Notes: a model not told the origin generated them from the letters alone. A stretch of 17,052 nt of DNA from Rhodoferax sp. (GCA_028711355.1 JAQTSL010000036.1:1-17052); one strand, 5' to 3'; positions 4,539 to 12,839 are shown, numbered from the stretch's first letter. A program made the numbers and translations.

Positions 4539-7424
4539 ATGAAACGGATGCTGATTAACGCCACTCAGGCTGAAGAACGCCGGCTGGCCGTGGTGGACGG
4601 GCAAAAACTGCTCGACTACGAGATTGAAATTGAAGGCTGCGAGCAACGCAAGGGCAACATCTACAAAGCTGTCGTCACGCGTGTCGAGCCGTCGCTGGAA
4701 GCGTGCTTTGTCGATTACGGCGAAGAGCGTCACGGCTTTTTGCCGTTCAAGGAAATCTCCAAACAGTATTTCCAGCAAGGCGTGTCGGTCAGCCAGGCGC
4801 GCATCCAGGACGCCATCAAGGAAGGCCAGGAGCTGTTGGTTCAGGTCGAAAAAGAAGAGCGCGGCAACAAGGGCGCCGCACTGACCTCTTTTGTCAGCCT
4901 GGCCGGGCGCTACGTGGTGCTGATGCCGAACAACCCGCGCGGTGGCGGCGTCAGTCGCCGCATCGAAGGCGACGACCGCGCTGAGCTCAAAGAAGCGCTC
5001 GACCAGCTTGAGTACCCGGGTGGCATGAGCATCATTGCCCGTACTGCCGGTATTGGCCGCAGCGCGCCTGAGCTGCAGTGGGACCTGAACTACCTGCTCA
5101 AGTTGTGGGCTGCCATCGACGGTGCAGCCAGGGCCGGCAAAGGCGCGTTCCTGATTTATCAGGAGTCGTCTTTGGTGATTCGCGCCATCCGCGACTATTT
5201 CAGCAGCGACATCGGCGACATCCTGATCGATACTGACGATGTCTATGACCAGGCGCAGCAATTCATGGCGCACGTCATGCCCGAACACGCGGCACGCGTC
5301 AAACGCTACCGTGACGACGCACCGCTATTTAGCCGCTTCCAGATCGAACACCAGATCGAAACCGCGTACGCCCGCACCGTCACGCTACCCAGCGGCGGCG
5401 CGATCGTGATCGACCACACCGAAGCGCTGGTCAGCGTCGATGTCAACTCGGCGCGGGCCATCAAGGGCGGTGACATCGAAGAAACCGCCACCCGCACCAA
5501 TCTGGAAGCCGCTGACGAAGTGGCGCGCCAGGCCCGGCTGCGCGACCTGGGTGGCCTGATCGTGATCGACTTCATCGACATGGAAGAGTCCAAAAACCGC
5601 CGCGAGGTCGAAAACCGCCTGCGCGACGCGCTGCGCCAGGACCGCGCTCGTGTGCAGTTTGCCTCGATCAGCAAATTTGGCCTGATGGAAATGAGCCGTC
5701 AGCGGCTGCGCCCGTCGCTTAGTGAGGGGGCTTCCATCCCCTGCCCGCGCTGCGGTGGCTCTGGCCACATCCGCGACACTGAATCGAGCGCGCTACAAAT
5801 TCTGCGCATCATCCAGGAAGAATCACTCAAGGACAACACCGCCAGTGTGCTGTGCCAGGTGCCGGTGGAGGTGGCTTCGTTCCTGTTAAACGAAAAGCGC
5901 ACCGAAATCGACAAAATCGAACTCAAACAGCGCATCAACGTACTGATGGTGCCCAACAAATCACTGGAAACGCCCAACTACAAGCTCGAACGCCTCAAAT
6001 TCGACGACCCGCGGCTGGACAACATCACCGCCAGCTACACCTTGGCCGAAGAGGTCGAAGACGCCCCCACCGTGACGCGCCGCTCGCAAGAGCCGACCAA
6101 CCGGCAGACGCCGGTGATCAAAGGGGTGTTGCCTGATGCACCCGCTCCGGTGGCACCGCCCAAGCCCGAACCCGTGGCCAGCGCACCCATCGCAGCGGCC
6201 ATACCCGCTGCCAAGCCGAACGCTACAACACCGGCGCAAGGCGGTTTCTTTGGCTGGTTGAAGAACCTGTTTGCCCCGAACCCCACACCAGCGGCAACTC
6301 AGACGCCGGTGACTGCACCTGTCACTGACGCGCAGCCGGCGCGTGACGGTCGAGGCGGCCGCGACGGCAACCGTGGGCCGCGCGGTGACCGCCCGGAAGG
6401 CCGTGGTCCGCGTGGTGAAGGTCGCAACAGCCGGGGTGGCCGGGGGGATCGCAGCGGCCGCGACCGCAGCGAACGCCCGGCGCGTGAACGGCTGGACAAC
6501 CCGGCCAATGGATTGCCGGCCGACCCGCCAGTGCAAGATGGTGCCGTCAACGAGCTGCCTCCAGAAGCCTTGCGCAATGAACCGCGCGGCGAACGCACTG
6601 GGCGCCAGGGTCGTGGCGAACGGCGTCCACGTGGTCCCCGTCCAGACGGACAAGTCCGCGCCGATGGCCCGATGCAAGCACCGACCACCGATAGCGGCGC
6701 TCCAGCAAATGCCATGCCGGTTGGTGACGACGTGAGCCCGCTGCAAGTTGGCGACGCCGGCGCGCGCAATGACTTTGCCCCGCGTGATGACGCCGGTACG
6801 CGTGAAAAGCGCTCGCGCGACCGTTACGGCCGTGAACGCCGCCCGCGTGGTGAACGCAACGCCAATCCAGCCCCAGTTGGCAATCAGCCCGCTGAACCGT
6901 CGCCGGCTACGCCAGACCAGCCGGTCAACGATGCCAATGACACTACTCCTCGCAAATCGTACTTCAACGTTACAGCCAACAGCGACACCCAGCCGTCAGC
7001 GCCGCCCGCTATAGCCGCTGCGACGGCTACAGAAAACATTGAATCCGTGATTGCGATTGAACCAGCCTATACACCCGTACCAACCGAGGTAACGGTGGCA
7101 CCCGTGTCAGAGCCACTCAGCAGCGCTGCTGCGCCCGCACCGGTCGCGCCACCTCAAGCGCAACTGCCGATGGTGCCGAACTACACCCTGCCGATGGCTG
7201 AGCTCGAACAGGTCGCGCAGCAAAGCGGGCTGACGTGGATTACTTCCAATGCCGATAAGGTGGCTACGGTCCAGGCCGAAATTGCCGCGCAGCCAAACCC
7301 AGTTCATGTCCCGCGCGAACGCCCGCCGGCGGTGACCCTGGATGATCGTGCGCTGGTACTGGTAGAGACCAAGCGCGACCTGCGCGCCACCACGCTGGCG
7401 TTTGAGGCGCAGCCGCTGCTGTAA
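4539..7424 (+). CDS. rne: Ribonuclease E
   Basis: The product has 961 residues, close to E. coli RNase E (1061). The enzyme makes the main 5'-end-sensitive endonucleolytic cuts in mRNA decay and rRNA/tRNA processing. The S1 domain is at about 37-120 (YKAVVTRVEPSLEACFVDYG). The DNase I-like catalytic domain keeps both Mg2+ aspartates, Asp301 (SVDVNSARA) and Asp344 (GGLIVIDFIDM), matching E. coli Asp303/Asp346. The Zn-link is C402-P-R-C405-GGSGHI. After residue 515 the chain becomes Pro/Ala-rich with an amphipathic stretch GGFFGWLKNLFAP (about 568-580), at the same place as the membrane-targeting helix of E. coli. Arg/Gly-rich clusters follow (about 602-650, 675-700, 750-775), probably RNA-binding, and then a low-complexity tail. 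The ATG has AAGGAG 8 bases upstream. The stop abuts the stop of the convergent GGDEF gene. Confidence 0.96.
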   Translation: MKRMLINATQAEERRLAVVDGQKLLDYEIEIEGCEQRKGNIYKAVVTRVEPSLEACFVDYGEERHGFLPFKEISKQYFQQGVSVSQARIQDAIKEGQELLVQVEKEERGNKGAALTSFVSLAGRYVVLMPNNPRGGGVSRRIEGDDRAELKEALDQLEYPGGMSIIARTAGIGRSAPELQWDLNYLLKLWAAIDGAARAGKGAFLIYQESSLVIRAIRDYFSSDIGDILIDTDDVYDQAQQFMAHVMPEHAARVKRYRDDAPLFSRFQIEHQIETAYARTVTLPSGGAIVIDHTEALVSVDVNSARAIKGGDIEETATRTNLEAADEVARQARLRDLGGLIVIDFIDMEESKNRREVENRLRDALRQDRARVQFASISKFGLMEMSRQRLRPSLSEGASIPCPRCGGSGHIRDTESSALQILRIIQEESLKDNTASVLCQVPVEVASFLLNEKRTEIDKIELKQRINVLMVPNKSLETPNYKLERLKFDDPRLDNITASYTLAEEVEDAPTVTRRSQEPTNRQTPVIKGVLPDAPAPVAPPKPEPVASAPIAAAIPAAKPNATTPAQGGFFGWLKNLFAPNPTPAATQTPVTAPVTDAQPARDGRGGRDGNRGPRGDRPEGRGPRGEGRNSRGGRGDRSGRDRSERPARERLDNPANGLPADPPVQDGAVNELPPEALRNEPRGERTGRQGRGERRPRGPRPDGQVRADGPMQAPTTDSGAPANAMPVGDDVSPLQVGDAGARNDFAPRDDAGTREKRSRDRYGRERRPRGERNANPAPVGNQPAEPSPATPDQPVNDANDTTPRKSYFNVTANSDTQPSAPPAIAAATATENIESVIAIEPAYTPVPTEVTVAPVSEPLSSAAAPAPVAPPQAQLPMVPNYTLPMAELEQVAQQSGLTWITSNADKVATVQAEIAAQPNPVHVPRERPPAVTLDDRALVLVETKRDLRATTLAFEAQPLL

Positions 7425-8483
7425 TTAACCTGGGTTGGCGGTGCCCCGGGTGGCAAAAAAGCCCCGGCGCACCAGCCCCAGATGGCTGCACGCCTTGTTG
7501 CCCCCGCCGCGGCGTGCAAAGTCGATCGCCAACTGGGTGTTTTCAAGCGCACTGGCGGGTGAGTCCTGTGCCCCCACGCTGGTAAAACCAGAGCTCACCG
7601 TGACCCTGCCAACGCTTGCAAAACGATAGCTTTCAACGCTACTCCTGAAACGCTCAAACGCCGACAAGACCAGTGCTTCGTCAGGGCAATGAAGTAACAC
7701 GCCAAAATTTTCACCATCAAAATGGTAGAGCAGATCATAGGTCCGGAAGGTACTACTGACCAAGCGCGCCACGCGCTGTAGCACGTCGTCGGCTGCGGCC
7801 TGCCCGTGCTGTTCAACGATCAGCCCAAAATTGTCGATCGACGCCGCGCCGAGCCAGTAATTGGCTGGCACCCGGTGTCTGCGTTCGCTGTCGGCGGCGC
7901 TCTGACCGGTCGCTTTGCCAACGCTCACGGCCTCCAGGTCTTCCAGCACCGCACTGTAAAACGCGTCGTCAAGCGACTTGCGGTTGAGCAAACCGGTCAG
8001 TGGATCGCGGTCGCTGTACTCCAGCAGGCGGTACATATTGCGGTAGATTTGCCGCAACGCGTCGATCAGCGCCAGACTGTCGTCAGACAACTGCCCATCA
8101 GAGTGCAGCTCCAGCACGCCTGCGTCCTGCGGGCGTGAGTCTGAAAACAGCGGCAACAGGGTAATGCGCGGACCGTCCGGACCGGCCCAGGCAATCTCCA
8201 CCCGTTCACGGCTTTGCAGACAACGCAGTCGATCCGCGTTGTCTGCAAGCTTGACCAGCGTCTGAAAGTCCACCCGCTGCGGGTCAATCACGCGCCCGCC
8301 ACCCTTGACGTCCAGCCGGGCGACCTCCAACCAGCGGCTTTCACCGTCTTCGCTCATCACCCGCGCGATCACGATCCGGTCCAGCGGCAGCAGGTCAATC
8401 AGTGCCTTGGACAGCGTTAGTTCCAGCAGATCACGGTCACGGTGATCGGTCAGTTTGACAATGTGTTCAATGAATGTGCTCAT
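7425..8483 (-). CDS. GGDEF-domain protein with degenerate active site
   Basis: The product is 352 residues with an N-terminal unassigned, probably sensory region (about 1-150) and a C-terminal GGDEF fold (about 155-330), recognised by DRDPLTGLLNRKSL and the overall pattern. The signature loop reads DGENF (256-260) instead of GG(D/E)EF, and the usual metal-binding DIDxFK reads SIDNFG. Two catalytic positions are therefore changed and diguanylate cyclase activity is unlikely. R247-T-Y-D250 lies five residues before the loop, where active cyclases have the inhibitory RxxD site, so c-di-GMP binding could persist. There is no membrane segment. I chose the ATG at 8483 although an upstream TTG at 8513 is in frame; no ribosome-binding site is visible. 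It lies 103 bp after hemY on the same strand, and its stop touches that of convergent rne. Confidence 0.85.
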   Translation of the reverse strand: MSTFIEHIVKLTDHRDRDLLELTLSKALIDLLPLDRIVIARVMSEDGESRWLEVARLDVKGGGRVIDPQRVDFQTLVKLADNADRLRCLQSRERVEIAWAGPDGPRITLLPLFSDSRPQDAGVLELHSDGQLSDDSLALIDALRQIYRNMYRLLEYSDRDPLTGLLNRKSLDDAFYSAVLEDLEAVSVGKATGQSAADSERRHRVPANYWLGAASIDNFGLIVEQHGQAAADDVLQRVARLVSSTFRTYDLLYHFDGENFGVLLHCPDEALVLSAFERFRSSVESYRFASVGRVTVSSGFTSVGAQDSPASALENTQLAIDFARRGGGNKACSHLGLVRRGFFATRGTANPG

Positions 8484-8489
8484 GGCATG

Positions 8490-8518
8490 ATGATAGACGC
8501 GAAAACTAAGCAAGTCAC
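8490..8518 (-). promoter_or_regulatory. Candidate promoter for the GGDEF gene, possibly leaderless
   Basis: Read on the - strand, GTGACT (8518-8513, 4 of 6 to TTGACA) is followed after 17 bases by TATCAT (8495-8490, 5 of 6 to TATAAT). The expected start, seven bases after the -10 box, falls at or next to the A of the ATG at 8483. This would make a leaderless mRNA and agrees with the lack of a ribosome-binding site. Visual evidence only. Confidence 0.33.
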
Positions 8519-8586
8519 GACCTGGGAAAGTTTAGGGCTCGTTACGTAGCAAGTTGTCCATTTGGCCCCTCAGCCAACGGCTGTGC

Positions 8587-9882
8587 TCAGACACGTCGGT
8601 GCAGCGTCACCTGGGCAGCGTTCTTCCAGGCATCTGCCGCCTGGCTGTCGTGGCCCTGGCGCTGTGCCAGCTCGGCCAGCACCTGCCAGGCCCGCGTCAG
8701 CAGTCCGGCGTCTTGCAAGCGCGGCAGCGCCTGCCCAATCAACTGCTGCGCCTTGCCCCATAGTTGCAAATGCAAACACGCCACCCCGGCCAGGTACTGC
8801 AACGCTGCATCGCCAGGGTCGGCCAACTGCGCAGCTTCGATGCGCGCCAGCCAGGTACTGTCGATCGCCTGGCCCGACACAGAAAAACTGTTTTCCATGA
8901 CACGAATCAGAAACACTTTTTGATCGCTGCTCAAGCCACGGTCCGGGTCGATCATGCGCTGCCACACCGGCAGCAGCCAATCGAGCGCCTGAGCGACCCC
9001 GCCGTCCAGCCGCAACAGACGCCCAGCCGCTGTCACCGCCACTTCCGGCAGGGCTTGCTCGGATGCCTCCAGACGCGACCACATCGCCAGCAGTTGTTCA
9101 GCGTCGTTGCTGGCCAAAATGCATTCCAGCGCGAGCGCGCGCACCAAACTGGTAGCGGCCAAACCACTGAACGCGCGGTGCTTGATTAACAACCGCGCGG
9201 TCTCCAATGCCAGGTCGTTGCGCCCGGCCAGCCGAGCGACTTTCAAACGCAGGCGCAACGCCAGCGTGCGCCGTGCCACGCCCGACGGCAGCTCACTGAG
9301 CCACTGCAACGCCTGATCGGCATCCCGATCTTCCAGCGACCAGCGCACGGCGCGCAACTGCACACCGTCGCGCGTGCTGGCGGCATCGGTCCGCGCCGAT
9401 TGCGCCAGCGCCTGGCTGAAATGCAATTCGCGCGCGCTGCGATCCTGTAGTGCGTGGGCGCTCTCGGCGGCCAACAAATGCGCCAGCACGCGCAGCCGGG
9501 AGGCTTCGGACCAGGCTTCACCTGCGCGCGTGAGCGCCGCCTCACGCGCGATCACCAGCTCGGCGGCCTTGCGCGCGCGAAGATAACGCCCAGCCATCAG
9601 GTGCGACAGTGCGTCCAGCAGTGCGGCGTTCATGACGCGCTCCTGATGCCGTAAGCGCCACAAACGAGCCTGTCCGGGCATCGCAAACAACACCGCCAGA
9701 CCGCGCCAGGCCAGGTACAGCAGCACAAACAGAAGAACCAGCAACACGCCAAAGAAATTCAGCGACAAATCGACCCGGTGCGGCGGCCAGAAGAAGGTGA
9801 CCGTGCTGTCGTTACCGCTGGCGAACATCGCCAACGCCACGGCCACACCGAACAGACCCAGAAACCACAGGGCAAAACGCAT
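8587..9882 (-). CDS. hemY: HemY, inner-membrane TPR-like protein of the hem operon
   Basis: The product is 431 residues. Two N-terminal membrane segments (about 3-21 and 41-62, FFGVLLVLLFVLLYLAWRGL) are followed by a long helical region with TPR-like spacing (for example LMAGRYLRARKAAELVIAREAAL and, near the end, DPGDAALQYLAGVACLHLQLWGKAQQLIGQAL). This is the layout of the proteobacterial HemY (HemY_N plus TPR), unrelated to the Bacillus protoporphyrinogen oxidase of the same name. Its exact role is not settled; it is normally encoded with hemC, hemD and hemX, as here. The ATG is 5 bases after the hemX stop. A small CAGCC-AAC-GGCTG hairpin (8571-8583) follows the stop but has no T-tract, so I do not call it a terminator. 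Confidence 0.88.
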   Translation of the reverse strand: MRFALWFLGLFGVAVALAMFASGNDSTVTFFWPPHRVDLSLNFFGVLLVLLFVLLYLAWRGLAVLFAMPGQARLWRLRHQERVMNAALLDALSHLMAGRYLRARKAAELVIAREAALTRAGEAWSEASRLRVLAHLLAAESAHALQDRSARELHFSQALAQSARTDAASTRDGVQLRAVRWSLEDRDADQALQWLSELPSGVARRTLALRLRLKVARLAGRNDLALETARLLIKHRAFSGLAATSLVRALALECILASNDAEQLLAMWSRLEASEQALPEVAVTAAGRLLRLDGGVAQALDWLLPVWQRMIDPDRGLSSDQKVFLIRVMENSFSVSGQAIDSTWLARIEAAQLADPGDAALQYLAGVACLHLQLWGKAQQLIGQALPRLQDAGLLTRAWQVLAELAQRQGHDSQAADAWKNAAQVTLHRRV

Positions 9883-9887
9883 GGTTC

Positions 9888-10973
9888 TTACCGTCCGGCA
9901 GCAGCGGTCGCCAGCACCGCCAGCGTGTCGTCAACGCGTGGCAATTGCAGATTGCGCGTCTGTTGCTGCAATTGCTGTAGCAGGGCAACGGCGGTCTGGG
10001 TGTTGCGCGACTGCACGTCAAAATACTTGCGCAGCATCCCCTCGGCGCTGCGCAGGTCGGCACGCGTGGCATCTACCTGACGCGACAACAGGGTCAGCCG
10101 CGCATTGAGCAGGGTGAGCTTGAGGTTTTCCCGCACAAAGAAAGACTGTTGTGGCGACAGCAGCACTGCATCGGGCGCAGCAACCCGACTGACCCGAACC
10201 AGATGGCGTGCTTCCTCCAGCGCCAGCCCAAGCATGGTCTGCCAGCCGGACTTCAACTGCGACGCCGCTGCCGTTGGTTTTTCGGCTCGGCCTCGCACCG
10301 GCTGCACCGCATTGGCCAACACCAGGTCATCGGCCAGCCGCACCAGTTCGTCAAGTTTGACCAGCATACTGGGCGTATCACTGACCGCCGCCGACTTGAC
10401 CCGGTCAATATCACGCGCCAACGCGCGTTGCAGTAGCCCCAGGCGCGGTTGCGCCGCGCGCGCCACCCGCTGTTCAGCACTCTTGAGTGCGGCCAGCAGC
10501 GGCTCGACACTGCCGGTCAACTGCGCCTGCTGTTGCGCCAGGCGCAATGCCGCTTCAATATCGACCACCAAGTTCTCATCGCGCGAACGCGACAGGCTTT
10601 GCATCAGCTCGTCGAGCTGACTACGCTGCAACGCCACCTCACCCAAACGCACCTCCAGCACCGCCGAGCGCGCTGTCGTCTGTTGCGCCACCTCGACCGC
10701 CTGCCGGGCCAGCGCCCGTGCCTCCAACGACACCGACTGTGCCTCGGCACTCTGGCGCGCCAACTGTTCCTGCATATTCGAGACTTTTTGCCACAGCAGC
10801 AGCGTGGCCACCAGCGTGACCAAAGTCAGGCCAACCAGCATCACCAACCAAGCGCGCGGCAGCACGCGCGCAGGCTGGGCAGCGTCGTCCGGGCTGGTCT
10901 GCGGGGAGATCGCAGCGCCGTCGGTCGATGGGGCTTGGGCGGCCACAGCGTCTGGCGCAAGGTCGGCAGTCAT
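9888..10973 (-). CDS. hemX: HemX-like membrane protein with coiled coil
   Basis: The product is 361 residues. A Ala/Pro-rich cytoplasmic N-terminus (about 1-38) is followed by one membrane segment (about 41-62, WLVMLVGLTLVTLVATLLLW). A Gln/Ala-rich coiled coil (about 63-125) then leads into a helical domain with the family stretch LLSPQQSFFVRENLKLTLLNAR. This matches HemX as found between hemD and hemY. It is often annotated as uroporphyrinogen-III C-methyltransferase, but it shows none of the SAM-binding motifs of that enzyme, so a methyltransferase function should not be assumed. The ATG at 10973 overlaps the hemD stop as ATGA (10970-10973), which favours this start over an upstream in-frame one at 11048 buried in hemD. 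Confidence 0.87.
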   Translation of the reverse strand: MTADLAPDAVAAQAPSTDGAAISPQTSPDDAAQPARVLPRAWLVMLVGLTLVTLVATLLLWQKVSNMQEQLARQSAEAQSVSLEARALARQAVEVAQQTTARSAVLEVRLGEVALQRSQLDELMQSLSRSRDENLVVDIEAALRLAQQQAQLTGSVEPLLAALKSAEQRVARAAQPRLGLLQRALARDIDRVKSAAVSDTPSMLVKLDELVRLADDLVLANAVQPVRGRAEKPTAAASQLKSGWQTMLGLALEEARHLVRVSRVAAPDAVLLSPQQSFFVRENLKLTLLNARLTLLSRQVDATRADLRSAEGMLRKYFDVQSRNTQTAVALLQQLQQQTRNLQLPRVDDTLAVLATAAAGR

Positions 10974-11785
10974 GACAAAGATTCTAGCGAAACCAGCACG
11001 TCGGCCAGCGTCGGACGCGCCTGGGCCACAAGGCCAAAGCCAAGCCAACGCGCCGCCTGAGCAATGCGTTGGTGCGTGGCCAGCGCGCGCGCGTCCGACC
11101 AGTCTTGAGCGGGCAACAGTGCCCCCAAGTATTGCACTGCCTCAGCACTGCTGAACAGCCAGACCGAGCCGTCGCTGGCCGCGGCCGACGCCAGTGCGCG
11201 CTGTGACGCGCTCCATACGGGTGCGCCGCGCTGGTAGGCAACGACAAAATCAACCGTCGCCCCGGCTTGGCGCAATTGCTGGGCCAGCCAGTCGCGCCCG
11301 ACGCCCGCAGTGCCATCGGCGTCGTCACTGCCAGCGCCCGTGTTTACGGCGGATGAATTGCCCCGGACGATCAACACCCGCGCCCCGGGCGTGATCTGCT
11401 GGCGTACCGACTGCCACAGCGCCTCCGAGTCAAACTGCCCGGCGTCGGTTGCGGGAGAGTCCACCAGCGTCGCTGCCAGCCCCTGCTTGAGCAGCGCAGC
11501 GCGGGTCCCTGGGCCGGTCGCCCACGCTCTTGTTATAAGAGCACTTGGTGCTTGTGCAGTCTGCGCTAACGCCATATTTTGTTCAAAGAAAAATTGGACC
11601 GCGTGACTGCTGACAAACATTACGGCGGTGTAGTCAGCCCAGCGTTTCCCGGCCGCTTGCACCGCTGCAACGTCACGGGCGGCGCTGACCACGATTAACG
11701 GCAGTGCCAACGCGTCAAACCGGCCTACAAGCTGCTTCACCCAACTGTCGGCTTGCGGCTGCACCCGGGTGACGATGACACGCAT
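10970..11785 (-). CDS. hemD: Uroporphyrinogen-III synthase
   Basis: The product is 271 residues. HemD closes and inverts ring D of hydroxymethylbilane to give uroporphyrinogen III, the branch point to haem and sirohaem. The family is poorly conserved, but the start MRVIVTRVQPQADSWVKQL, the block FVSSHAVQFFF, ATGPGTRAALLKQG, ARVLIVRG and the late WLFSSAEAVQYLG are typical, and the position between hemC and hemX is decisive. Two stretches look added: NMALAQTAQAPSALI just before RAWATGPGTR, which lies over a palindromic repeat (11526-11578), and a Ser/Gly/Asp-rich loop after VLIVRGNSSA. The ATG is 23 bases after the hemC stop, and the 3' end overlaps hemX by 4 bases. Confidence 0.9.
   Translation of the reverse strand: MRVIVTRVQPQADSWVKQLVGRFDALALPLIVVSAARDVAAVQAAGKRWADYTAVMFVSSHAVQFFFEQNMALAQTAQAPSALITRAWATGPGTRAALLKQGLAATLVDSPATDAGQFDSEALWQSVRQQITPGARVLIVRGNSSAVNTGAGSDDADGTAGVGRDWLAQQLRQAGATVDFVVAYQRGAPVWSASQRALASAAASDGSVWLFSSAEAVQYLGALLPAQDWSDARALATHQRIAQAARWLGFGLVAQARPTLADVLVSLESLS
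11526..11578 (-). repeat. Palindromic repeat inserted in frame within hemD
   Basis: An AT-richer patch in otherwise GC-rich hemD. On the + strand GCTCTT (11526-11531) pairs with AAGAGC (11537-11542) around GTTAT, followed at once by AGCAC-TTG-GTGCT (11540-11552). On the - strand it reads AAAATATGGCGTTAGCGC, then a spacer, an AAGCAC...GTGCT hairpin and the terminal GCTCTT/AAGAGC hairpin. This parallels the layout of the element in the rne leader (4324-4374). It stays in frame and encodes roughly MALAQTAQAPSALITRA. The hairpins are seen directly; the family assignment is from memory. Confidence 0.42.
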
Positions 11786-11808
11786 GATAAGGGGTCGATG
11801 GCGCCGAT

Positions 11809-12738
11809 TTATTCCAAATGTGCCAGCCGTCCACCTTGCGCATAAACCGCCGCACGCAGGTTGGCCGCCACGCGTTGCCCCAAGTCTGCGGCGCTGGCCA
11901 AGTCGGTCACCATGTCTTGCAGGCGCACGCGCACCAGCGGCAGTTGGTTGTCAGTATCACCCCAGGCAGCGTCGATTGTCAGTTGGGCGCCAGCCAGCGT
12001 GGCATAAGCCGCCAACGGCATCGAGCAACTGCCGCCCATGGCTTTGCTGACCGCGCGCTCGGCGGCCACTGCCAACCAGGTCGTCTGATGCACCAAAGAC
12101 GACAGCGCCTGCACCACATCGTTGCGCGCGCTGCGCACTTCGATGCCCAGCGCACCTTGACCAGCCGCTGGCAGCATCTGCGTGGGCTCAAAAATGGCGC
12201 GGATGCGTTGCGACAACCCGAGCCGCTTCAGGCCGGCCGCTGCCAGCACAATGGCGTCGTACTGACCCTCGTCGAGTTTACGCAGACGCGTGTCCAGGTT
12301 GCCGCGCAGCGCGTCAATCTTCAGGTCTGGGCGCAGCGCGCGCAGCAAAGCCACGCGGCGCAGGCTGGAGGTTCCCACCACCGCGCCCTGCGGCAATGCG
12401 CCCAGGCTGGCAAATTTGTTGGAAACAAACGCATCGCGCGGGTCTTCACGCTGCATCACGCAGGCCAGCGCAAAGCCTTCGGGCAGCTCCATCGGCACAT
12501 CTTTGAGAGAATGCACCGCCAGGTCGGCTTTACCCAGTTCAAGGGCCACCTCCAGCTCTTTGACAAACAGGCCTTTGCCGCCGACCTGGCTCAACGCCCG
12601 ATCCAGAATCTGGTCACCCTGTGTCGTCATGCCCAGCAGATCAACGGCATGACCCATGCCGCGCAATAGCGACTGCACATGCTCAGCCTGCCACATGGCC
12701 AAGCGACTTTCTCTGGTGGCGATGGTAAATTTGCTCAT
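11809..12738 (-). CDS. hemC: Hydroxymethylbilane synthase (porphobilinogen deaminase)
   Basis: The product is 309 residues, normal for the family. It polymerises four porphobilinogen units into hydroxymethylbilane in the cytoplasm. The readable family blocks are FTIATRESRLAMWQAEHV, GGKGLFVKELE, catalytic Asp80 in HSLKDVP, Arg127/Arg128 in GTSSLRR, and LRGNLDTRLRKL. The dipyrromethane cofactor attaches through Cys238 in GGSCSMPLAAY (GGSCQVP in E. coli, Cys242). It is the first gene of hemC-hemD-hemX-hemY. The ATG at 12738 faces ppc across about 100 bp (12739-12839) in which I find no convincing -35/-10 pair for either gene, although the divergent promoters must lie there or overlap the genes. 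Confidence 0.96.
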   Translation of the reverse strand: MSKFTIATRESRLAMWQAEHVQSLLRGMGHAVDLLGMTTQGDQILDRALSQVGGKGLFVKELEVALELGKADLAVHSLKDVPMELPEGFALACVMQREDPRDAFVSNKFASLGALPQGAVVGTSSLRRVALLRALRPDLKIDALRGNLDTRLRKLDEGQYDAIVLAAAGLKRLGLSQRIRAIFEPTQMLPAAGQGALGIEVRSARNDVVQALSSLVHQTTWLAVAAERAVSKAMGGSCSMPLAAYATLAGAQLTIDAAWGDTDNQLPLVRVRLQDMVTDLASAADLGQRVAANLRAAVYAQGGRLAHLE

Positions 12739-12839
12739 ATATTTGGCTCAGTAAGCGATCATCTCGGGGGAATTTGAACAGGCCGGGGATGCTAGCATGA
12801 CTGTTGCTTTAAACCGGTATCCCAGCTTTGACGAATATC

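Noticed and set aside
4237..4542. A 101-codon + strand frame in the rne leader, starting GTG and ending TGA overlapping the rne ATG (ATGA)
   Set aside because: No ribosome-binding site, the composition is Ser/Ala/Arg low complexity, and it crosses the hairpins of the leader. The ATGA overlap alone can be chance. Conservation in relatives would be needed to revive it as a coupled upstream frame.
4467..5288. Long antisense frame opposite the start of rne
   Set aside because: The + strand encodes the strongly conserved S1 and catalytic domains of RNase E; the antisense frame is a by-product of high GC third positions.
7441..7475. TGCC...GGCA hairpin next to AAAAAA as a terminator for rne or the GGDEF gene
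   Set aside because: The A-run follows on the + strand, which is wrong for a + terminator. On the - strand the T-run precedes the hairpin and lies inside codons.
10974..11048. N-terminal extension of HemX by 25 residues
   Set aside because: It would overlap the conserved hemD coding end by about 80 bases. The ATG at 10973 in the ATGA overlap is a normal coupled start.
12739..12839. TTGAAC (12774-12779) with TAGCAT (12793-12798) as a ppc promoter
   Set aside because: The spacer is only 13 bases. The TGC-TAGCAT extended -10 is tempting but not sufficient; I found no better pair for either ppc or hemC.
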